From Sphingobacteriales bacterium (GTDB lineage: Bacteria > Bacteroidota > Bacteroidia > Sphingobacteriales > Sphingobacteriaceae): DNA of 7,916 nt. The notes under the pieces are model-generated. The model was not told where the DNA came from. It saw nothing but the letters and a program-made list of their open reading frames with translations, and did not search any database. The stretch is taken from the NCBI GenBank assembly GCA_020058405.1, contig JAGVEE010000401.1, positions 1-7,916 on the forward strand, given 5' to 3'. Below are positions 1 through 5,512 of the stretch, one piece after another. Positions within the stretch are counted from its first letter, which is position 1. Each line of letters starts with the position of its first letter. The position numbers were made by a program, and so were the translations under genes.

Positions 1-3000
1 CGTTTTTGAACTTGCACTTAATGTTGGTGTACCTGGAGATGATGTGACTGTAACCGTAACTTGTGCTGTATTTGTACATCCGTTAGAATCCGTTCCTGTT
101 ACAGTATAGGTTGTATTACTTGTAGGACTTGCAATAACACTAGCACCTGTAGCAGATGATAGCCCTGTTGTAGGCGACCATGAGTAACTTACTTTTGTAC
201 TTCTTAAACTATTAATTGCAGTTAATGTAACAGATGTTCCAGAACAAATACTCTGATTAGAAGTAACCGAAACTGTAGGTGCTGTGTTAACTGTAATTTT
301 AAATGCCGCACTAGTATTTGTACAACCGCCAGTTGTGTTTACAATTCTTCTATACCATCTATTTGATGTTTGACTTAAAGTTGTATAGTTCTGGCTTGTT
401 CCTCCTGAGATATCAGCAAATCCAACCGTTGCAGAGGTCGATGATATTTGCCATTGGTAAGTGTAAGAGCCACTTCCACCTACTGGAGTAGTTCCTGTTA
501 AAGTTGTTGCATTTGCTGTATTACAATATTCAGCATAAGAGTTCGTAATTTGATTATTTGAAATTGGAGCATAAACCACAACTCCTGTACTACTATTCGC
601 TCCACAATTTGCAGAACTTACCGTTCTTCTATACCAAGTTGTTTGACTTAAAATATTAGATGGTAAGGTATAATCCTCAGATGTTGCACCAATAATATCA
701 GTATATCCTGTTGAAATACTTGTAGTAGAAATTTGCCACTGATAATTTGCACCTGTAATTGTTGAACCATTAAGAGTAATAGTGGTACTACCATCCGTAC
801 ATGTACTACTTGCTGTAACAGTATTTGCTGATAATGCACTCGCTACCGTAATTAAAGTTGAGGCTCCGTTAGCTCCACAGTTTCCTGAACCTCCATTATA
901 TTGAACTCTATAGTAAGTACTAGTTGTTAAATTAGGAGTAGTGTATGATGCTGTTGTTGCAAGAGAAATATTAGTCCATGTTGAATTGTTCGGCGACGAT
1001 TGCCATTGTAACGTAGTTCCTGCTGCAGCACTACCCATGGTTAATGTAGTAGATTCACCATTACAAATAGTAGAACGTTCGGCTGTTGGAGCTGCAGGTG
1101 CTGTTCCTTTTGTATCAGTAATTAATATATTGTAATTGTATGTACAAAGTGCACCAACGATTGCTAATCTAAAATACCTTGCTCCACCGTATGCACTGTT
1201 ACCATAACCTGTTATGGTTAATGTAGAATTATTTGAACCCGTTGTTGACGGAGTAAATGTAACCCCTCCAACTGTTGTTGCCCCAGAAATTGTTGTGTAA
1301 GTTGTTCCATCAGTTGAGTAAGACCAAGTTCTAGTAGTTCCACTTTCCGTAACATCAACACTCATCGGGAATGAGCTGGTACCCTGTGTGCAAAATACCA
1401 CATTGTTACCAGTACTTGTTCCTGTATTTATAGGTGCGGGTGAAATGGTTACGGTTACAGAACTTATTGCCACACAACCACTAGCTGTTACTCCTCTTAC
1501 ATAATAAGTAGTAGTTGCTGTTGGTGATGGTGTGTATGTTGAACTCGTTGAAAGCACTGTACCTGCTGCATTGTACCATGTATAAGTTGAAGCTCCTGAT
1601 GCAGTTAAGGTAGTACTTGTACCTGCACAAATTGTTGGGGCAGATGGTGAAATGCTAACCGAAGGTGAACTCACTGTAACCACAACTGTGCCTACCGATT
1701 GACAACCAGTTTCATTTTGCGATGTAACTGTATACGTAGTTGTGGTAGTTGGTGATGCTACTACTGATGCTCCCGTTGTTGCAGATAATCCGGTAGAAGG
1801 ACTCCATGAATAAGTATTACCACCAGACGCTGTTAATGTTGTTGCACTTCCTAAACATATAGTTGGTGCCGATGGTGTAATGGTTAAAGTCGGACCAGCA
1901 GTTGGTGTTAAGGTAATACTTGCTGTTGCTGTACAACCGTTAGCATCTGTTCCTGTAACAGTATAAGTAGTCGCCTGATTCACCGCTAAAGATGGATTTA
2001 CAACAGAACTTGGTGTATTCCCCGCTGTAGCAACCCATGTATACGATACTAAACCTGCAGGTGCTGCTGTTAATGTAATAGTTGTCCCTGCACAAAAATT
2101 CGTTGCACTTGCAGTAACACTCATTGATGGTGGTGTACCTACAGTTACAGTTATTGGACTAACTACTGACACGCATCCCGTTGTAGAATTTGTTACCGTT
2201 AAATTGAAATCATAATCACCTGCTGCTACACCTGAACTCGGTATTGTTACCGCCATTCCTGTGCCTGTTAAATTAGCATTTGTAATTGTGCTAAATCCTG
2301 GCATTGATCTTACTCCAGCTGTTAATGTGTATTTATCTGGACTACCTGTAGCAGTATAATTTAAAGCAAATGAACTACTGTTTAAACAAGTTTTTAATGT
2401 ACCAGGTGTAATTGTTGGTGCATTGTTAACTGTTGAAATATATGTTCCAGTTAAGGATGTGTTTGTACAAAATCTGTCAGAAACAGAAGTAATCGTATAC
2501 ACCGTTGGAACGCTCGGATTAATGGAGAAATAATATGGACTTGAAGAAATATTATTGATAGTGGTGGTAACTGTTGTACCTCCTGCAACTGGCACGCTTG
2601 TGTATGTAAAACTGTACGGTCCAGAACCTGTGAAATTAACTCGCATACTTCGAGTTCCTGTTCCGCAAGTGTTTGCACTTGGAAATACAGCTGTTGGTTT
2701 AGGCTTTGCAACTAATAAGGCCGAAGAACTTGTTGTGTTTCCGCAACCAGAACTTGCTAAAACAACTCTGTAATATTTTCCATCATATGTATTTGGATTT
2801 GCAATTGTTAAGGTTGCCGATGTAGCCCCAGAATAATCTCCTCCGTTTGTAATGTTTGCAAATGTTGAATTATCACTACTCACTTGCCACTGAAAACTCG
2901 ATGCTCCTTCTGCAGAAATTGTAAATGTTGTGCTAGTTGAACCACATAAAGTTTGGTTTGCCGGTTGCGTAACTATTGTCGGACTACAATCAATCGTAGG

Positions 3001-3591
3001 CTCGGTTGTAGTTCCATTACTTTGTAAATCAAATGTACATCTAAATGCAGGCAAATTTGTTTGTGGATCTGCGAACTCTAAAGTTACCTTTCCAGCTGCT
3101 GGCATGTTCTGCCCATAAAAGTTATAACTCGCAAAATAATTTTGTCCTACAATTGTGGGTGGTGGCGGTGGACCAAATTTAATCGCACTTAATCCTCCAC
3201 TCGATGAACCAGATGCTGTTAACCAAACTCTAGTGAGGATAGGTAAATTCGTAATCACAGTAGACGAAGACCACTTAAAATTTACGTTACCTGTTTTTGT
3301 TTGTGGGTCGTAACTTACATTTTGATACGAGGTACCTGTAATATTTGCTGCAACGGGATTATTTTGACCATATCCTGGGAAATTTCCAGGAGATTGTTGC
3401 CATTGACCGTTACCGTTACTTCTTTTTTCTATTGTTGGACAAGTACTAACACTTAATGCTTGAGCATTTACACCTATTGAATATACTATGCAAAAAAATA
3501 AAAACAATAGCCTAAGCACTTTTTTACTGAATTTAGTAGTTTTTTGACTTGTGTGATCAGTAATGTTGGAGAGCGGGTACAGTTTAGTCAT
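1..3591 (-). CDS. Giant secreted multi-Ig/PKD-domain surface protein, 3' end outside the window
   Basis: The frame is open for 1,197 codons from the ATG at 3591 to the left edge; I checked every in-frame triplet and found no stop. This ATG is the first after an in-frame TAA (3648-3646). Residues 1-43 are a signal peptide. Residues 44-197 form an N-terminal domain I cannot assign. After that come Ig/PKD-like modules of about 75-110 residues: an Ig-like module at 199-292 (QWQ at 234-236, KYYRV at 272-276), PKD-like modules at about 293-490, three modules with C-x-G-T-x-TLTAS and TYTV signatures (489-721), a divergent module (about 722-832), three QWQ-type Ig modules (about 833-1105), and a further TLTA/TYTV module from 1106. 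Regular Cys pairs suggest disulfides outside the cytoplasm. Proteins of this build in Bacteroidota are usually T9SS-exported adhesins or gliding-related proteins. The sorting domain would lie beyond the edge, so that route is inferred. Only six lysines occur in residues 299-1197. Confidence 0.93.
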   Translation of the reverse strand, partial: MTKLYPLSNITDHTSQKTTKFSKKVLRLLFLFFCIVYSIGVNAQALSVSTCPTIEKRSNGNGQWQQSPGNFPGYGQNNPVAANITGTSYQNVSYDPQTKTGNVNFKWSSSTVITNLPILTRVWLTASGSSSGGLSAIKFGPPPPPTIVGQNYFASYNFYGQNMPAAGKVTLEFADPQTNLPAFRCTFDLQSNGTTTEPTIDCSPTIVTQPANQTLCGSTSTTFTISAEGASSFQWQVSSDNSTFANITNGGDYSGATSATLTIANPNTYDGKYYRVVLASSGCGNTTSSSALLVAKPKPTAVFPSANTCGTGTRSMRVNFTGSGPYSFTYTSVPVAGGTTVTTTINNISSSPYYFSINPSVPTVYTITSVSDRFCTNTSLTGTYISTVNNAPTITPGTLKTCLNSSSFALNYTATGSPDKYTLTAGVRSMPGFSTITNANLTGTGMAVTIPSSGVAAGDYDFNLTVTNSTTGCVSVVSPITVTVGTPPSMSVTASATNFCAGTTITLTAAPAGLVSYTWVATAGNTPSSVVNPSLAVNQATTYTVTGTDANGCTATASITLTPTAGPTLTITPSAPTICLGSATTLTASGGNTYSWSPSTGLSATTGASVVASPTTTTTYTVTSQNETGCQSVGTVVVTVSSPSVSISPSAPTICAGTSTTLTASGASTYTWYNAAGTVLSTSSTYTPSPTATTTYYVRGVTASGCVAISSVTVTISPAPINTGTSTGNNVVFCTQGTSSFPMSVDVTESGTTRTWSYSTDGTTYTTISGATTVGGVTFTPSTTGSNNSTLTITGYGNSAYGGARYFRLAIVGALCTYNYNILITDTKGTAPAAPTAERSTICNGESTTLTMGSAAAGTTLQWQSSPNNSTWTNISLATTASYTTPNLTTSTYYRVQYNGGSGNCGANGASTLITVASALSANTVTASSTCTDGSTTITLNGSTITGANYQWQISTTSISTGYTDIIGATSEDYTLPSNILSQTTWYRRTVSSANCGANSSTGVVVYAPISNNQITNSYAEYCNTANATTLTGTTPVGGSGSYTYQWQISSTSATVGFADISGGTSQNYTTLSQTSNRWYRRIVNTTGGCTNTSAAFKITVNTAPTVSVTSNQSICSGTSVTLTAINSLRSTKVSYSWSPTTGLSSATGASVIASPTSNTTYTVTGTDSNGCTNTAQVTVTVTSSPGTPTLSASSKT
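277..837 (-). repeat. Pair of QWQ...WYRR Ig-like modules
   Basis: Residues about 919-1008 and 1009-1105 of the left gene are two neighbouring Ig-like modules. Each has a YQWQIS core strand (QWQ at 951-953 and 1046-1048), a LSQT-x-x-x/WYRR strand (WYRR at 986-989 and 1079-1082) and a following Cys (996 and 1090). DNA around 342-377 and 622-653 still shares runs such as TCTTCTATACCA and TTTGACTTAAA, so the pair looks like a fairly recent duplication. A related but more diverged module (QWQ at 862-864) precedes them. Confidence 0.7.
1426..2127 (-). repeat. Three tandem TLTAS/TYTV surface-protein modules
   Basis: Residues 489-721 of the left gene divide into three modules of about 75-80 residues (489-567, 568-642, 643-721). 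Each begins with a SxSVT- or TITPSAPT-like strand, then C-x-G-T-x-TLTA, then a Y-x-W strand, then a TTTYTV or TTTYYV strand, then G-C, and ends in a Val/Thr-rich strand. A fourth copy starts at residue 1106 (base 276) and is separated from the others by different modules. The two Cys per module fall at equivalent places. This is the Ig-like/PKD-like stalk pattern common in Bacteroidota T9SS cargo. The copies are similar as protein but have drifted as DNA. Confidence 0.75.
3463..3591 (-). other. Sec signal peptide with extended N-region
   Basis: Residues 1-43 of the left gene consist of a polar N-region of about 24 residues rich in Thr/Ser, ending in FSKK, then a hydrophobic core (LRLLFLFFCIVYSIGV), then VNA before QA. 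Cleavage after Ala43 is the likely signal peptidase I site. The polar tail is longer than usual. No internal ATG offers a shorter start, and the upstream in-frame stop leaves no longer ATG start. Confidence 0.8.
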
Positions 3592-3592
3592 T

Positions 3593-3610
3593 TTATTTAT
3601 AAATAAGCAT
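3593..3610 (-). other. Possible five-codon leader mini-ORF (MLIYK)
   Basis: An ATG at 3610-3608 opens a frame of five codons (M-L-I-Y-K) ending in TAA at 3595-3593. One base separates that stop from the adhesin ATG at 3591. GGGAG lies five bases upstream of the mini-ORF start, which is ideal spacing for ribosome binding, whereas the adhesin ATG has only AT-rich DNA directly before it. The layout would suit translational coupling by termination and re-initiation. Such a short ORF can arise by chance, so this is a suggestion only. Confidence 0.25.
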
Positions 3611-3654
3611 AATCTCTCCCAATTTGGGAATTGGGCCCAAATAGTTTAGAGATT
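3593..3654 (-). promoter_or_regulatory. Structured 5' leader of the left adhesin gene, possible two-state switch
   Basis: On the minus strand the leader reads AATCTCT (3654-3648), a 12-base segment ending in ATTTGGG, then CCCAATT (3635-3629), CCCA, AATTGGG (3624-3618) and AGAGATT (3617-3611). CCCAATT pairs perfectly with AATTGGG over a 4-base loop, and AATCTCT pairs with AGAGATT. Together these would bury the purine-rich GGGAGAG. Alternatively ATTTGGG (3642-3636) pairs perfectly with CCCAAAT (3628-3622), which excludes the first hairpin and frees the GGG. The arrangement resembles a sequestrator/anti-sequestrator pair. The base pairing is seen in the sequence; a regulatory role is inferred. 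It matches no riboswitch class I recognise. Confidence 0.45.
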
Positions 3655-3707
3655 TTGTTGTTAATTAATAATTGTGTTAATCTGGGTAAATAGATTTGCT
3701 TCAAAAT

Positions 3708-3749
3708 AGCGTTTATTTAACACATTTAAAAATGTTTGTTAATTACGCT
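3708..3749. promoter_or_regulatory. 42-bp interrupted dyad upstream of the left adhesin gene
   Basis: Nested inverted arms lie about a centre near 3728: AGCGT (3708-3712) with ACGCT (3745-3749), TTAACA (3717-3722) with TGTTAA (3737-3742), and CATTT (3723-3727) with AAATG (3730-3734). Short unpaired TT or TTAT segments interrupt the arms. It lies about 117-158 bp upstream of the adhesin start and about 585 bp past the PorP/SprF stop. It could be an operator or a weak bidirectional terminator. It has no T-tract, so an operator or leader structure is slightly favoured. Confidence 0.35.
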
Positions 3750-4316
3750 GTATTTAAATCACATTACATATATTATTCCTCAAGAATACTACCAAGGAAT
3801 ATTAAATGAAAAAGTATTAATTAATAAACTGAAAATCAGTTCAATATAATTAAAAAAGCAGGATGTTAAATTCTTAATAAATCGTGTTTTATCCCACAAA
3901 TGGAAAAAATTACTTTTTTTTAGGAAAAGCATAGAATTTATTACCTTTTTCTGTGATTTTAAGCAATGAAATGAAGCGTGGAAATGAGTTTCTCCAAAAT
4001 ATTCCAAAAATTAAGCTCATCGGGCTTCAAGTGAAATCATACGGACTATATTCAAATTTTCGATTTCTTCGACCTTTAACAATGCCTACAATTTTGAGAA
4101 GGCTCCGTTTAATTCGTCAAACAGATTTTGTCCATCATAGTTAAGCTTCGATAAGTGTTTTTATCATTAGTATTTTTCTATTTTTTCAAAAAAATAAACA
4201 AAGGAATTACATCTATATAATTCAAAATATTAAAATAATAATTTGCTATGCCTATATAAATTTGAGTAAATGAGAGAAGGGAAAAAAAGTATAATATTGA
4301 GGAGAAATAATAACCT

Positions 4317-4343
4317 TTAATTAAAAATAATTAATTAAAAATA
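4317..4343. repeat. 13-bp tandem direct repeat across the PorP/SprF stop codon
   Basis: TTAATTAAAAATA occurs at 4317-4329 and again, after one base, at 4331-4343. The second copy contains the TAA stop (4337-4335) and the last codons of the PorP/SprF gene. This is probably replication slippage in AT-rich DNA. Confidence 0.7.
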
Positions 4344-5288
4344 TCGAGGAGAAGTTATTTTTTTGCTATTAAATTTCAAAACATAATTCATTGAAAATTC
4401 GTGAGAACCTCCAGCGAAGTCTTTTAATTTTGTGATGGTATAATCATAAGAGTAACCAATCCGTAATTGATTATTGACTTGTATTGCTGTAAGTAAATTC
4501 CATGAGTCGCCAGAACGATAACCAGCACCTATCCACAATGCAGTATATAAAAATGCTGATAAGTTTGCATCGTATTCAACTGGTGCATTCGCAACAGCTT
4601 TAATCATCATTGAAGGGCGTAATTTTAACAATGGGTTAATATCAACTATTAAACCTGTAGCAACAAAATAATGCAAATCCTCAACATTTAAAGAACCATC
4701 AACACGTTCCACCTCACCAAACTGACTAATAATTAATTTATTAGTCATCATTCTTGGAACAGACACTCCAAAGTAAAATTTCTTGGCGTAGTAATAAGTA
4801 CCAAATCCGAAATTCGGTGCAAAAACCATAGGGGTATTTGCCGAAAATCTTCTATCGCCATTGTCTGTAGTTTTTACTTCGGTTAAGCGTTCTTGGTAGC
4901 CGCTATAACCACCTAGTAAACCTAAGGAAAGAGTTCCTTTATTTAATTTGATTCGATATGCATAATTAGCAAAAAAACCTGTTTGAGCTGATACACCAAT
5001 TTCATCTTGATAAGCTGTTATTCCTACACCAACTTTACTATTAAATAAGTGAGAGTGCGCTGTAAATGTTTTGGTTGTTGGAGCCCCTTCTATATTGACC
5101 CATTGCTTTCTAAAAACTGAAGAAAAAGAAAGTGCTTCATGTGATCCAGCGTAGGCTGGATTAATAAATATTTCGTTAAAGGTATACTGACTGAACATTG
5201 GTTCACTTTGAGCCATTACTTCGTTTTGACTTAGCAAACTAAAGAATGTAATCAGTATGAAAAATGTTCTTAAAATAAAGTGGGGCAT
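4335..5288 (-). CDS. PorP/SprF family type IX secretion system outer-membrane protein
   Basis: This 317-residue protein belongs to the PorP/SprF family, predicted outer-membrane beta-barrels. SprF of Flavobacterium johnsoniae is needed to secrete the adhesin SprB, and related proteins partner T9SS cargo with type B sorting domains. The sequence shows a signal peptide (residues 1-26, hydrophobic ILRTFFILITFF, cleavage after VMA before QSEP). It then has the family hallmark FSQYTFNEIFINPAYAGS (32-49), a conserved RKQW...GAPTTKTF segment (60-75), alternating aromatic/glycine beta-strands, and a C-terminal SHEFSMNYVLKF strand. Length is normal for the family. I chose ATG at 5288; a TTG at 5312 would add eight residues ahead of an otherwise standard signal peptide, and an in-frame TGA lies at 5330-5328. 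It sits 224 bp downstream of a gene encoding a type B sorting domain, which fits the usual cargo-then-SprF order. A terminator in between suggests its own promoter or read-through control. Confidence 0.93.
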   Translation of the reverse strand: MPHFILRTFFILITFFSLLSQNEVMAQSEPMFSQYTFNEIFINPAYAGSHEALSFSSVFRKQWVNIEGAPTTKTFTAHSHLFNSKVGVGITAYQDEIGVSAQTGFFANYAYRIKLNKGTLSLGLLGGYSGYQERLTEVKTTDNGDRRFSANTPMVFAPNFGFGTYYYAKKFYFGVSVPRMMTNKLIISQFGEVERVDGSLNVEDLHYFVATGLIVDINPLLKLRPSMMIKAVANAPVEYDANLSAFLYTALWIGAGYRSGDSWNLLTAIQVNNQLRIGYSYDYTITKLKDFAGGSHEFSMNYVLKFNSKKITSPRYF

Positions 5289-5343
5289 TGTTAATTTCTT
5301 ATTCAATTTCAATTTAGCAGATACAATTCATCAAATATTCCTC

Positions 5344-5351
5344 CAAAATTA
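5344..5351 (-). promoter_or_regulatory. Candidate Bacteroidota -7 element for the PorP/SprF gene
   Basis: The minus strand reads TAATTTTG here, matching the Bacteroidota -7 consensus TAnnTTTG. It would start a transcript about 50 nt ahead of the ATG at 5288. No TTG -33 element lies at the usual 17-23 bp spacing (the nearest is about 37 bp upstream), so support is partial. Confidence 0.35.
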
Positions 5352-5434
5352 GAAAAGTTGTAATGATGGATACTATATAATTGAATATCAATTATATATA
5401 GTTTAAAAAATTATATTAAATTAAAAATGAAATC

Positions 5435-5465
5435 AACAGATTATCCCAAAATAGGATAATCTGTT
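5435..5465 (-). terminator. Hairpin terminator after the right adhesin gene
   Basis: AACAGATTATCC (5465-5454 on the minus strand) is perfectly repeated in inverse as GGATAATCTGTT (5446-5435) around a 7-base loop. This gives a 12-bp stem 47 bp past the adhesin stop. On the minus strand it is followed by a T-rich run (ATTTCATTTTTAATTT), though the run is not continuous. The plus-strand flank is less T-rich, so it probably serves the minus-strand adhesin. A competing pairing exists: TTATCCCAA (5480-5472) with TTGGGATAA (5449-5441). Confidence 0.75.
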
Positions 5466-5512
5466 ATGAAATTGGGATAAGAGAAATGCTCTAAAGAATC
5501 TTTTATACTTAA

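Larger units (their letters stand above)
3592..4334. other. AT-rich intergenic region without a supported gene
   Basis: This 743-bp gap separates the PorP/SprF stop from the left adhesin start. It holds the leader structure and the dyad listed separately. I found no match to the Bacteroidota -7 element TAnnTTTG on the minus strand here, so the adhesin promoter is unresolved. The short open frames at 3789-4007 (minus) and 3953-4144 (plus) begin with TTG or GTG, have unlikely composition and recall no family, so I do not call them. The part from about 4015 to 4144 has roughly 36% GC, clearly above the very AT-rich DNA on either side, and may be an eroded gene fragment. Confidence 0.6.

Noticed and set aside
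941..1135. Plus-strand open frame inside the left adhesin
   Set aside because: It overlaps the verified 1,197-codon minus-strand frame, which carries a signal peptide and domain repeats; the plus-strand reading is a by-product of its repetitive GTT/TGT composition.
3691..3698. TAGATTTG on the plus strand, matching the Bacteroidota -7 consensus, with a TTG 16 bp upstream
   Set aside because: It points away from every supported gene and would transcribe into the gap; chance matches are common in such AT-rich DNA.
3789..4007. Minus-strand open frame of 72 codons in the intergenic gap
   Set aside because: It starts with TTG and is rich in Phe, Lys, Asn and Ile, as expected from random AT-rich DNA; no motif or signal supports it.
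3953..4144. Plus-strand open frame of 63 codons in the intergenic gap
   Set aside because: It starts with GTG, has no ribosome-binding site or recognisable family, and is the only plus-strand candidate in a fully minus-strand region.
4145..4334. Search for a terminator after the PorP/SprF gene
   Set aside because: Only weak AT-only inverted repeats are present; none has a stable stem followed by a T-run, so no terminator is called.
5289..5312. TTG at 5312 as start of the PorP/SprF gene
   Set aside because: The ATG at 5288 gives a normal signal peptide and family length; the extra eight residues (LKLNKKLT when read through) add nothing diagnostic.
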